Under the pieces are notes generated by a model. It was given only the letters and a program-made list of their open reading frames with translations, was not told where the DNA came from and did not search any database. 64,000 nucleotides of DNA from Bacteroidota bacterium (GTDB lineage: Bacteria > Bacteroidota > Bacteroidia > Bacteroidales > Prolixibacteraceae). The position numbers and the translations under genes were made by a program. Of the stretch, positions 54,250-62,910 are shown one piece after another. The stretch lies in the NCBI GenBank assembly GCA_023251455.1, contig JAHEYT010000033.1, positions 1 to 64,000 of the forward strand, in the 5' to 3' direction. Every line of letters begins with the position of its first letter. Position 1 is the first letter of the stretch.

Positions 54250-55359
54250 ATGAAAAATAGCTTGAAAGTGGAGGCCATTCTTGATCAGTTAATTGATAAA
54301 CAAATTGCATTTGCATGCTGGTTTCAGCCTCGTGATACGAAAATGGGGCTTTTGGCAGGAAATCCTTCTGATGTCAGTTTTTTGGATCGGTTCGACCAGC
54401 TAAATGGTGAAGCTGGTTTTGTTTTTGCCCCGTACCTCATTACTGAAAATAGTCCGGTAATTCTGCTTAAACCAGGTTTGTATCTGGAAGATTTCGATTC
54501 AGTAAATACTCCTGATTTTAATGATTTTGTGCCTTTCAGCAAGGGGAAAACACCAGAAACTTGTGTATCTCAAAGTAAGGATGATTACTTGAAACTGATT
54601 GAAGAAACCGTTACTGAAATTCGGGAAGGAGCGCTTTCAAAAGTAATTATTTCGCGCCAGATACCTGTGCCCAGAACCGACACTTCACTGGGAACCACAT
54701 TTCTACAATTGCATGAGCAAACGCCCAATGCATTTACCTATTTGGTTAATCTGCCGGTTGCCGGAATCTGGATGGGGGCAACTCCTGAAGTATTGATTAA
54801 ATCGGATGGGGAACAGTTCGAAACCGTTTCACTGGCCGGAACTCAAGTTCGAAAACCAGATGCCGAAGAATATTACTGGAGCACCAAAGACATTGAAGAA
54901 CAAGCATTTGTTTCCAGATATATGTTGGATGTTTTTTTTAACTTCGACATTCACAAGTATAAAACCAAAGGCCCTGAAACGTTGGAAAGCGGGAAAGTTG
55001 CTCATTTGAAAACCTCGTTTTTCTTTCCAATTGAAAAGATTGAAAAGTGCCTTGGAAATTTTATCGCCGATTTGCACCCAACACCTGCAGTTTGTGGATT
55101 ACCAAAGGATCTGGCAGCCGAATTTATCCTGAAGAAGGAGTCACACGATCGAAAATATTATACGGGTTATTTGGGGCCGTGGCGATTAAATCAGCAGGTT
55201 TCACTATTTGTAAATTTACGCTGTATGGAAATTACGCCCAACGAATTCATTTTATATGCCGGAGGTGGTATTACAAGCCGATCGGTTCCTGAAAAAGAAT
55301 GGGACGAAACCAACCAAAAGGCAAAAACCTTGTTGTCTGTAATTAATCCTGAAGGATAA
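54250..55359 (+). CDS. menF: isochorismate synthase
   Basis: This 369-residue chorismate-binding enzyme converts chorismate to isochorismate, the first step of menaquinone synthesis. Family motifs: 'GALSKVIISRQIPVP', 'TPEVLIKSDGEQFETVSLAGT', 'HLKTSFFF', 'LHPTPAVCGLPKDLAAEFIL' and 'SHDRKYYTGYLGPW'. It is shorter than E. coli MenF (about 430) but in the usual Bacteroidota and EntC range. It ends 9 bases before menD, so coupled expression is likely. Confidence 0.93.
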   Translation: MKNSLKVEAILDQLIDKQIAFACWFQPRDTKMGLLAGNPSDVSFLDRFDQLNGEAGFVFAPYLITENSPVILLKPGLYLEDFDSVNTPDFNDFVPFSKGKTPETCVSQSKDDYLKLIEETVTEIREGALSKVIISRQIPVPRTDTSLGTTFLQLHEQTPNAFTYLVNLPVAGIWMGATPEVLIKSDGEQFETVSLAGTQVRKPDAEEYYWSTKDIEEQAFVSRYMLDVFFNFDIHKYKTKGPETLESGKVAHLKTSFFFPIEKIEKCLGNFIADLHPTPAVCGLPKDLAAEFILKKESHDRKYYTGYLGPWRLNQQVSLFVNLRCMEITPNEFILYAGGGITSRSVPEKEWDETNQKAKTLLSVINPEG

Positions 55360-55368
55360 AATACGAAC

Positions 55369-57051
55369 ATGATAACCGATAAAAAACACATTCAGCAACT
55401 GGCTTCGCTGCTCCTGCAGAAAGGAATTACCGATGTGGTGATTTCGCCCGGAAGCCGCAACGCTCCTCTGATCAATCAGTTTTTCGGATTGCCCGAATTT
55501 ACTTTTCTGAATGTGGTCGATGAACGAAGTGCCGGTTATCAGGCATTGGGTATTGCATTGGCCAAACGAAAACCGGTTGTTGTGGTTTGCACATCAGGAA
55601 CCGCCGCCATCAATTATGGGCCAGCCATCGCCGAGGCTTTTTACCAGAAAATACCATTGGTCGTTTTGACAGCCGATCGTCCGCGCCGTTGGGTCGATCA
55701 GGCCGATGGACAAACCGTCCGTCAGGAAAATCTATTCGAGAATCACACATTAAAAAGCATAAGCTTAGCGGAAGCCGAACGCGACGATGATTTCAGGCAC
55801 AACAACCTGCAAATTAACGAAACGCTGAACCTGGTTTTATCCGGAAATCCCGGACCTGTCCACATAAACATTCCATTGGGAGAGCCGCTTTATGGATTCT
55901 CTGATGAGGAACTTCCCATATTCCGGAACATTGATTTTCAATCTGGATACAATCAAATTCCCGAATCCGACCTGAAGATATTATCTGAAAAATGGAATGC
56001 TTCGACGCGAAAAATGATGATTGTCGGACAACTTTCTCCTGATGAGCAAATTAATTCGCTCGTGCAAAAACTGGCAGAAGATCAGGGAACAATCGTTTTG
56101 GCTGAACATCTTACCAATTTATCAGGCCAACATCTGGTTCTCTCAACCGATGTGGCAGTAGCTGCCATTTCTCCTGAAGAGCGGGCCAACTTTCAACCCG
56201 AGATTCTCCTGACTTTTGGACAGCAGATCGTTTCGAAGCGACTGAAATTATTTATTCGGGCCAATCAGCCAAACGAACACTGGCATATTTCGGCTTCCGG
56301 AGAGCATACCGATACCTACAACTCGCTCAGTCGTGTTATTTCTTCGGATGCTTTTTCATTCCTGAAGGTTTTCGTTCCTGAAATCAGAAATACAGGAAGT
56401 AATTACCGCGAAATCTGGAAAACTACCGAGCAAACGGTGCTTCAGCTTCAGGAGAAGTTTTTAAAAGATTCCCCTTTTTGCGATCTGACTGCCTGCAAAA
56501 CCATTACTGAATTGATTCCTGGTCATTCCATTGTTCATTTGGGAAACAGCTCGTCGGTGCGGCTGATTCAAATGTTTGAGCCAACAGTCGGCTGCGAATA
56601 TTACGGAAATCGGGGCACCAGCGGAATTGATGGATCATTGTCAACTGCTGTTGGATTTGGGTTGTCGTCCGAAAAGATAAATACGGTTATTTTGGGCGAA
56701 TTGTCATTTTTTTACGATTCGAATGCATTGTGGAATCAGCATTTTCCAAAGAATTTACGAATTATTGTGCTGAACAATGGAGGTGGTAATATCTTCCGTT
56801 TAATTGGCGGACCGCGCCAGTCGCCAGCATTGAACGAACATTTTGTGGCTCAGCATAATTTGAAAGCCGAAGGTCTGGCCAATGCATTTGGCATCAATTA
56901 CCTGAAAGCTGAAAATCGGGAAGAGCTTTTGAAAGCACTAAACACTATTTTTGCACCCAGCTTTTCTGGGCCGGTAATCCTGGAAGTATTGACTGACGGC
57001 GAAATCAGCGCCGAGGTTTTTCAGGAATGTTATCAACAATTTAAAAAATAA
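55369..57051 (+). CDS. menD: SEPHCHC synthase
   Basis: This 560-residue thiamine diphosphate enzyme adds 2-oxoglutarate-derived succinic semialdehyde to isochorismate, making SEPHCHC. It has the ThDP enzyme N-terminal domain ('[12 protein letters not shown]', catalytic-type Glu in '[14 protein letters not shown]', '[20 protein letters not shown]'), and the C-terminal cofactor-binding part '[18 protein letters not shown]' and '[15 protein letters not shown]'. Start and stop are tightly spaced with menF (9 bases) and menB (4 bases). Confidence 0.95.
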   Translation: MITDKKHIQQLASLLLQKGITDVVISPGSRNAPLINQFFGLPEFTFLNVVDERSAGYQALGIALAKRKPVVVVCTSGTAAINYGPAIAEAFYQKIPLVVLTADRPRRWVDQADGQTVRQENLFENHTLKSISLAEAERDDDFRHNNLQINETLNLVLSGNPGPVHINIPLGEPLYGFSDEELPIFRNIDFQSGYNQIPESDLKILSEKWNASTRKMMIVGQLSPDEQINSLVQKLAEDQGTIVLAEHLTNLSGQHLVLSTDVAVAAISPEERANFQPEILLTFGQQIVSKRLKLFIRANQPNEHWHISASGEHTDTYNSLSRVISSDAFSFLKVFVPEIRNTGSNYREIWKTTEQTVLQLQEKFLKDSPFCDLTACKTITELIPGHSIVHLGNSSSVRLIQMFEPTVGCEYYGNRGTSGIDGSLSTAVGFGLSSEKINTVILGELSFFYDSNALWNQHFPKNLRIIVLNNGGGNIFRLIGGPRQSPALNEHFVAQHNLKAEGLANAFGINYLKAENREELLKALNTIFAPSFSGPVILEVLTDGEISAEVFQECYQQFKK

Positions 57052-57055
57052 AGAT

Positions 57056-57880
57056 ATGTTGGATAAACGCGAATGGCAGACAATTAAAGATTATGAAGAT
57101 ATTTTCTTCGATTATTTCGACGGAATAGGGAAGATTACCATCAACCGCGAACGCTATCGCAATGCGTTTCGGCCAACAACGGTGAATAATATTTCGGATG
57201 CTCTGCGCATCTGTCGCGAAGATCAGCGCATCAATGTGGTGGTGCTGACAGGTGCTGGCGACAAGGCTTTTTGTGCCGGAGGTGACCAAACAGTAAAAGG
57301 CAAAGGTGGTTACATAGATGAAAATGGCATTCCGCGCTTGAATATTTTGGAAGTTCAGAAGCAAATCCGCTCGATGCCAAAACCGGTGATTGCAATGGTA
57401 AACGGCTTTGCTATTGGCGGCGGACACGTGCTACACGTGGTTTGTGATATTAGTATTGCTTCGGAAAATGCCATCTTCGGTCAGACTGGTCCAAAGGTGG
57501 GCAGCTTCGACGCCGGTTTGGGTTCATCTTATTTAGCAAGTATAGTTGGTCAGAAAAAAGCCCGCGAAATTTGGTTTATGTGTCGCCAGTATTCGGCTGC
57601 CGAAGCGCTGGAAATGGGATTGGTCAATAAAGTCGTTCCGTTTGATCAGCTGGAAGACGAGGTGGTTGCCTGGGCGCAGAAAATGCAGGAGCACAGTCCG
57701 CTCGCGTTGCGTATGCTGAAACTTGGTTTGAATGCCGAACTCGACGGACAAATCGGAATTCAGGAATTTGCCGGAAATGCAACTTTGCTGTATTACCTCA
57801 CCGAAGAAGCGCAGGAAGGCAAACACGCATTTCTCGAAAAGCGCAAGCCTGACTTCAAGAAGTTTCCTAAATTTCCGTAA
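57056..57880 (+). CDS. menB: 1,4-dihydroxy-2-naphthoyl-CoA synthase
   Basis: This 274-residue crotonase-fold enzyme closes the second ring of naphthoquinone from O-succinylbenzoyl-CoA. It carries the MenB-specific loop '[14 protein letters not shown]', the oxyanion-hole region '[18 protein letters not shown]' and '[20 protein letters not shown]'. The substrate requires MenC and MenE, whose genes are not in this window. It follows menD by 4 bases. Confidence 0.95.
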   Translation: MLDKREWQTIKDYEDIFFDYFDGIGKITINRERYRNAFRPTTVNNISDALRICREDQRINVVVLTGAGDKAFCAGGDQTVKGKGGYIDENGIPRLNILEVQKQIRSMPKPVIAMVNGFAIGGGHVLHVVCDISIASENAIFGQTGPKVGSFDAGLGSSYLASIVGQKKAREIWFMCRQYSAAEALEMGLVNKVVPFDQLEDEVVAWAQKMQEHSPLALRMLKLGLNAELDGQIGIQEFAGNATLLYYLTEEAQEGKHAFLEKRKPDFKKFPKFP

Positions 57881-57891
57881 TGGCCAGGTCA

Positions 57892-57948
57892 TCCTGAACT
57901 TGTTTCAGGATCTCAAATAGTTACACAGACCCCGAAATAAATTCGGGG
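57892..57948. repeat. pair of short palindromes between menB and menA
   Basis: Two adjacent hairpins occur: tcctgaa/ttcagga (57892-57898 with 57904-57910) and ccccgaa/ttcgggg (57930-57936 with 57942-57948). The wording 'catcctgaacttgtttcagg' and 'ccccgaaataaattcgggg' resembles dispersed REP-like palindromes seen in many bacterial intergenic regions. They may also reduce read-through into menA. Confidence 0.5.
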
Positions 57949-57989
57949 TGACTTCATTTCATGAAGTATAGAGATAACACAAAAGAAGA

Positions 57990-58898
57990 ATGGCATCAAT
58001 AAAAAGTTGGATTAAAGCAGCGAGGCTACGGACATTACCATTAGCTATGTCTGGCATTTTAATGGGAGCGGTGCTTTCATATCTGGATGGCGGATTCAAT
58101 CTTACAGTCACTGTCCTGGCTATTGTGACAGCTTTGTTTATCCAGATATTTTCGAATTTTGCCAATGATTACGGCGATTCACAAAAGGGAACCGATAACC
58201 AACACCGCGTTGGACCAAAGCGAACCGTTCAGAGTGGCGAAATCAGCCCACAACAGATGAAAGTAGGGATGATTGTTCTCATTATTCTCAGTTTGACGAC
58301 CGGAATTTGGTTGGTGGCTGAGGGAACGAAAGGGCTTGACATGACCACTTTTCTTCTATTTCTTGCATTTGGTATTGTAGCCTTGATTGCCGCTTACCGA
58401 TACACCGCGGGCAGCAATCCATACGGATATGCCGGGTTTGGCGATGTGGCCGTGTTTCTTTTCTTTGGGTTACTGCCGGTGGTTGGCACTTATTTCCTGA
58501 ATACTCACCATATCACACCTGAACTATTTTTACCTGCAATCAGTATCGGCCTTTTCAGTACTGGCGTTCTTAACCTGAACAATATGCGCGATATTGAGAA
58601 TGACCGTAATTCAGGAAAAAATACGGTTGTGGTGCGGATGGGAAGTGTAAAAAGCAAAATTTATCATTCGTCGATTATTTCCATCGGAATAGTGGCAGCT
58701 ATTATATTTACAGCGATCCACGGAAAATCAGCTTTTCAATGGCTGTTTTTGCTTGCCTTTCCGCTGTTTATCCGCGATCTGATTCAAATCAACCGGATTA
58801 ACGAACCGCGAAAATTCGATCCTTTTCTGAAAAAATTATCATTGACAACACTACTTTTTACTATGTTGTTTGGTGTGGGGATTATTCTAAGTCATTAG
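57990..58898 (+). CDS. menA: 1,4-dihydroxy-2-naphthoate polyprenyltransferase
   Basis: This 302-residue integral membrane prenyltransferase attaches the polyprenyl chain to DHNA, giving demethylmenaquinone. About eight to nine hydrophobic helices are seen. The first Asp-rich motif lies in 'NFANDYGDSQKGTDN' with 'RVGPKRTVQSG' after it, and the second in 'NNMRDIENDRNSGKNTVVVR'. It lies 109 bases after menB, with palindromes between, and is followed by a strong terminator. Confidence 0.94.
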   Translation: MASIKSWIKAARLRTLPLAMSGILMGAVLSYLDGGFNLTVTVLAIVTALFIQIFSNFANDYGDSQKGTDNQHRVGPKRTVQSGEISPQQMKVGMIVLIILSLTTGIWLVAEGTKGLDMTTFLLFLAFGIVALIAAYRYTAGSNPYGYAGFGDVAVFLFFGLLPVVGTYFLNTHHITPELFLPAISIGLFSTGVLNLNNMRDIENDRNSGKNTVVVRMGSVKSKIYHSSIISIGIVAAIIFTAIHGKSAFQWLFLLAFPLFIRDLIQINRINEPRKFDPFLKKLSLTTLLFTMLFGVGIILSH

Positions 58899-58912
58899 TC
58901 AATAGTCATCAG

Positions 58913-58960
58913 AAAAGGGAAAGGGTGAAATCGTCGCGATTTCACCCTTTCCCTTTTCCT
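58913..58960. terminator. bidirectional terminator between menA and upp
   Basis: A perfect 21-bp stem (58913-58933 with 58937-58957) closes on a 3-base loop and leads into T-rich sequence. It lies between convergent menA and upp and can serve both. Confidence 0.9.
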
Positions 58961-58989
58961 TTTATAAATTTTCGAATGACTTTTCCTGA

Positions 58990-59652
58990 CTAGTGTGAAT
59001 CAATTTTGGCTCCGAATGCCAAATCGCCTGCATCACCCAGTCCCGGAACAATGTACGACATGGGGGTCATTTCGGGATCAACAGCGCCAATCCACAAGGT
59101 AACATTATCAGCAGTGATGTGTTTGGTTACGTATTCAACGCCTTGTGTGCTGGCAATAATTACTACCAAATGAACATGTTTGGGATTTCCTTTTTTCAAA
59201 AGAGCCTGATATCCTACCTCCATTGATGCCCCGGAAGCTAACATCGGATCGGAAAGGATGACATCTTTACCATCAAGCAAAGGTGTAGCCAGGTATTCAA
59301 ATTCGATGTGAAATTCACCGGCTTCGTCATATTTTCGGTAGGCCGATATGAACGCATTTTCAGCATGATCGAAAATATTCAGGAGCCCTTGCTGAAGCGG
59401 TAATCCGGCACGTAAAATAGTTGCTAAAACAGGGTGTTGAACCAAGGTTTCGACTTGGGCAACTCCGAGGGGAGTTTTTATGTCAGTAGTTTGATAGTCC
59501 ATTGTTTTGCTGATCTCGTAGGCGAAAACTTCACCCAAACGCTGCAGATTTCTGCGAAACCGCATTGGATCTTTCTGAACGACTTCACACCTTATTTCTG
59601 AAATGAACTGATTAAAAATGGAATTTGATTCCCCAACGATATTTACCTTCAT
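58990..59652 (-). CDS. upp: uracil phosphoribosyltransferase
   Basis: This 220-residue salvage enzyme forms UMP from uracil and PRPP. The PRPP-binding motif is 'ILSDPMLASGASMEVGYQAL', and the C-terminal uracil-binding part is 'YIVPGLGDAGDLAFG'. 'ILRAGLPLQQGLLNIF' is also conserved. It stands apart from the neighbours with a 93-base gap upstream. Confidence 0.92.
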   Translation of the reverse strand: MKVNIVGESNSIFNQFISEIRCEVVQKDPMRFRRNLQRLGEVFAYEISKTMDYQTTDIKTPLGVAQVETLVQHPVLATILRAGLPLQQGLLNIFDHAENAFISAYRKYDEAGEFHIEFEYLATPLLDGKDVILSDPMLASGASMEVGYQALLKKGNPKHVHLVVIIASTQGVEYVTKHITADNVTLWIGAVDPEMTPMSYIVPGLGDAGDLAFGAKIDSH

Positions 59653-59745
59653 GATCTAAAAAGTTTCGGCGAAAGTAATTAAAATTCGCTAACCAAAAGA
59701 ATGCTGTATAATATACAATGAAAGAACTTTTCAACGATCGTCGAA

Positions 59746-60672
59746 TTACTTTTTTAAAATCCGGAGAAGACCTGGCAGTCGGTTTTGATGAACGGAATAA
59801 TAGGTTTCAGCCATGGCTCCAAAACCCTTATAAAATCTGGCAATACCCGAAATGTTTGACCCTTCAAAATCTAGAATCAGGTTTATGTGGGAGTTATTTT
59901 GAATGAATGTGTCGATCAGCAAAAACATGGCACTTTTTTCTATCCCGGTTTGATCGGATGAGGCAGCCAGATAAACGCATTTCTGATTTGAAGTCACAAA
60001 GAAAACCGATGCGACCAGATTATTACCCGAATCCCATGCCCCATAAATTTCTCCAAGCTGATGATCGAGAGCATATCTGATGACTTCCCGGAGCGACTGA
60101 TAGTGTATTTGTTTTATTTCCGGAGATTTTTCGCGGAGATTTTTCTTTGTAAATTCCAGAAAACGGTCAATGTTGCTAACCGTCGAAATGGTTATTTTAT
60201 TCTGAATGGCTTTTTGAATGTTCCGTTTAGTGTTGGAATTGTAGCCATCCCGAATCACCGAAATATCTGGTTGAAGGTTTAGATGATAAGTTGTATTGTG
60301 CCTGAACCCGAAATTTGATGTTTTAAGTACATTCCCGATATTCAGGTTCATGTCGGTTAACCGGAATTGTTTAGGAATGGAATTTAGAAACCGATCGACA
60401 ATTACCGGTTCTGTTGGGAAATTTGAAAAAACGCCAAGTTGTTGAGTGAAGAATGGCTGAAAAATGTAGCTTAAACCATACTTTCGGTTGTTTACCAAAG
60501 GCATAATGTACAGGTAGTCTCCCCAGATTAAAGCATCCCATTTCTGGCAAATTCGGTCGAGATACCAACTGTAGGCATAAACAATCCCAAATGGAGAATT
60601 GGCAATGCATTGGTCCCATTTTGCACGGTCAATGTCTTTGCTGGCAACAAATTTGATTTCAGGATCAGTCAT
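59746..60672 (-). CDS. GNAT/FemAB-like acyltransferase
   Basis: This 308-residue protein resembles FemAB-like or GNAT-fold transferases of Bacteroidota. It has an N-terminal 'WDQCIANSPFGIVYAYSWYL' region and C-terminal 'VYLAASSDQTGIEKSAMFLL' plus 'NLILDFEGSNISGIARFYKG', where the last part is typical of an acceptor/donor binding site near the end of such proteins. It may transfer an amino acid or acyl group to a cell-wall or polysaccharide precursor. The start overlaps the upstream deacetylase-like gene by 8 bases, so they are translationally coupled. Confidence 0.72.
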   Translation of the reverse strand: MTDPEIKFVASKDIDRAKWDQCIANSPFGIVYAYSWYLDRICQKWDALIWGDYLYIMPLVNNRKYGLSYIFQPFFTQQLGVFSNFPTEPVIVDRFLNSIPKQFRLTDMNLNIGNVLKTSNFGFRHNTTYHLNLQPDISVIRDGYNSNTKRNIQKAIQNKITISTVSNIDRFLEFTKKNLREKSPEIKQIHYQSLREVIRYALDHQLGEIYGAWDSGNNLVASVFFVTSNQKCVYLAASSDQTGIEKSAMFLLIDTFIQNNSHINLILDFEGSNISGIARFYKGFGAMAETYYSVHQNRLPGLLRILKK

Positions 60673-62002
60673 TCTCCAAAATTAAACCTTTTTCGAGAAT
60701 CTGTTCAAAAACTTTGCGCCATCCCAGCCACTGCCCCGAATCTTTCAGCGATTCGTTGTGCCATAAACTGATAAAAGTTCCATTCACTTTCTTTACCTCA
60801 AGCATCAGTTCTTCAATTAATTGCCAAGCTTTTTGTGGACTCAGGTGCATGTAGTTTTTCAGGGCCACATCCATTGCCTGAAATGGATGAACGATCAGTT
60901 CGGTTTGGCAGTTATGGCTCAGATCGAAAAAATTGAAGGCAGTACAGGTTCCGGCACGAAATCCGGCCAGGCTAGCAAAGCCCATGGTGTAATCGTCGGT
61001 AATGCCCGATTTTATTGCATTTTGGTAAGTTTTCGGAAATTTAAGCTTTAAATAGTGTTGTCGACTTTGTGTTACAGGTTTCTGAATTATGTTTTCGAGC
61101 CGTTCTTTTTCTGTTTCGAAAAGCCATATTTTTTCGTTGGAGGAATACGATGGGTGAATGCCCACTTCGCAAACGGAAGCCATATTGGCTATCAGCTGCC
61201 TGAACGACTTATTCTTGTGCGAAACGTTTTTGTCGAATCGGTCGCGGTCGCCAATCAGAAAGAAAAACAGGATGTGGTTCAGCAGTCCTTTATAGGTTTC
61301 CAGAATGTATTTGTAGGTATCGTAAGGATCGTTCCGCAGCCCAAGGAAAACAACAGCTCTTTGTTTTAACTCATCTCCCCGACCATGAAAAACAGCTTTC
61401 ATGATGGCTCCAAACGAAACGAGAGGGCTTTTGTGTTTGAATGCCCATGCGTTATCGATATCAATAGTGGTGATCAACTGAAAAGTTCGTTTCCGGGTGG
61501 TAAAATCAGGAAATTGTTCACTGATCTTTTCTGCAATCCAAAACGCCATTTGATCAACAACGGGTTTTTGATGCAGCCCCAAATGCACCAGAATATTTTC
61601 AGAATCGTTAAAACGGTTGTGTTCGTCGGTGTTTTCGCTCAGGTATTCTTCGTATCGCGAAATCAGGTAAAAAGTTGCGGCAAACGGGTCGAAAGGCAGA
61701 AATGAGTCTGCTGAAGTAGGGAAAAATAGTTGCATTTGCTGGTATTCTATAATCTCAATTTCCTGATCAGAAATGGTTTTTTCGAAGAGTATTGAATGGG
61801 CTTTCAGAAATAATCCAGAATCAAGGTCAACGGGCGAATAATTGATCTTGGGCAAGGTTGATTGCTGGAAATCTTCAGGATTTGTGGAAAAAATAAGTTC
61901 TGACCCAAGAATGGTTTGAAAGATAAATCCAAACGCATATTCAATCCGGGGAGTAATTTCGGGAGTGAAAATCAGGATTCTGATATGAGTCGTATTTTCC
62001 AC
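60665..62002 (-). CDS. polysaccharide deacetylase (NodB-like) family protein
   Basis: This 445-residue protein has an N-terminal domain (1-170) and a C-terminal NodB-type barrel. Candidate motifs: 'LITTIDIDNAWAF' (metal Asp pair), 'CEVGIHPSYSS' (His and Ser), 'SRQHYLKL' (Arg) and 'TFISLWHNESL' (late His). The family removes N- or O-acetyl groups from surface polysaccharides. The start codon is GTG at 62002, with no nearby ATG. No signal peptide is seen. It is coupled to the GNAT/FemAB-like gene through an 8-base overlap, which suggests shared work on a cell-surface glycan. Confidence 0.72.
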   Translation of the reverse strand: MENTTHIRILIFTPEITPRIEYAFGFIFQTILGSELIFSTNPEDFQQSTLPKINYSPVDLDSGLFLKAHSILFEKTISDQEIEIIEYQQMQLFFPTSADSFLPFDPFAATFYLISRYEEYLSENTDEHNRFNDSENILVHLGLHQKPVVDQMAFWIAEKISEQFPDFTTRKRTFQLITTIDIDNAWAFKHKSPLVSFGAIMKAVFHGRGDELKQRAVVFLGLRNDPYDTYKYILETYKGLLNHILFFFLIGDRDRFDKNVSHKNKSFRQLIANMASVCEVGIHPSYSSNEKIWLFETEKERLENIIQKPVTQSRQHYLKLKFPKTYQNAIKSGITDDYTMGFASLAGFRAGTCTAFNFFDLSHNCQTELIVHPFQAMDVALKNYMHLSPQKAWQLIEELMLEVKKVNGTFISLWHNESLKDSGQWLGWRKVFEQILEKGLILEND

Positions 62003-62049
62003 GAGTAAGAATAAGTTCTAAAATTTAAAATTGTTTTTGATACCGTAAG

Positions 62050-62739
62050 TCAGATCAGTCCTTCATCTGCGAAGCTAAAGTACGCATCATTCCCGATAAT
62101 CAGATGGTCGAACACCGGAATATCCATGTGTTTCCCGGCTTCTTTTATTTTTCTGGTGATTTCTTTATCGGCTTCGCTCGGAATAAGGTTGCCCGAAGGA
62201 TGGTTATGGCAAAGAATGATCGAACAGGCGAGCTTGTCGAGCGCCATTTTCAGGATAATGCGGACATCGATAATCGTTCCTGAAAGGCCGCCTTGGCTGA
62301 CCATCATTTTGTCGATCACCAGGTTATTGCGGTTAAGCAGCAACACCCAGAATTCTTCGTGCGGCAAGTCGCTCAGCAATGGTTTGAAAATGTCTGCGGC
62401 ATTGGCGCTGGTTACTATTTTAGGTTTTTCGTCGGGTTCCGATTCTTTTCGTCGTCGGCCAAGTTCCAACGCGGCCATAATGGTGATGGCTTTTACTTCG
62501 CCAATGCCTTTGAATTTCCGTAAGTCGTTGATGGTTTTCTTGCCCAGTTCGTTCAGGTTGTTATTTACCGAGGCTAAAATGCGGCGCGATACTTCTACCG
62601 CCGATTCGTCTAAATTACCTGACCCAATAAGAATGGCAACCAATTCAGCTTCCGATAACGAGCGGATTCCCTTCACGAGCATTTTCTCGCGCGGACGATC
62701 TTCAACAGCCCATTCCTTGATACTTAGTTTCTTATACAT
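62050..62739 (-). CDS. radC: RadC family JAB domain protein
   Basis: This 229-residue protein has an N-terminal helix-hairpin-helix region ('RKFKGIGEVKAITIMAALEL') and a C-terminal MPN/JAB+ domain with the metal motif 'CHNHPSGNLIPSEADKEIT' and 'FDHLIIGNDAYFSFADEG'. RadC was once linked to DNA repair, but its role is uncertain. The longest frame begins at a TTG (62856); ATG 62739 gives the normal start MYKKLSIKEWAVEDRPRE. It is apparently a single gene. Confidence 0.93.
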   Translation of the reverse strand: MYKKLSIKEWAVEDRPREKMLVKGIRSLSEAELVAILIGSGNLDESAVEVSRRILASVNNNLNELGKKTINDLRKFKGIGEVKAITIMAALELGRRRKESEPDEKPKIVTSANAADIFKPLLSDLPHEEFWVLLLNRNNLVIDKMMVSQGGLSGTIIDVRIILKMALDKLACSIILCHNHPSGNLIPSEADKEITRKIKEAGKHMDIPVFDHLIIGNDAYFSFADEGLI

Positions 62740-62910
62740 TGAGGTTGTGTTATGCTTAACTAAGTTATGAAACTGTAAGGAATTTGCCAAATAGGGATTC
62801 AGGATTAAAGGAAGAGTATCTGATGTGTTTTTTTTAGAGATTCCATCTCTTTTCAATAGGATGGAATCCCTATAAAAAGTAGATTTTCAGTTCGGGGCAA
62901 GGCTAAAATG

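Noticed and set aside
62126-62770. 214-codon plus-strand open frame opposite radC
   Set aside because: Antisense shadow of radC; the opposite strand has clear JAB and HhH motifs, while this frame is Ser/Arg-rich without any recognised domain.
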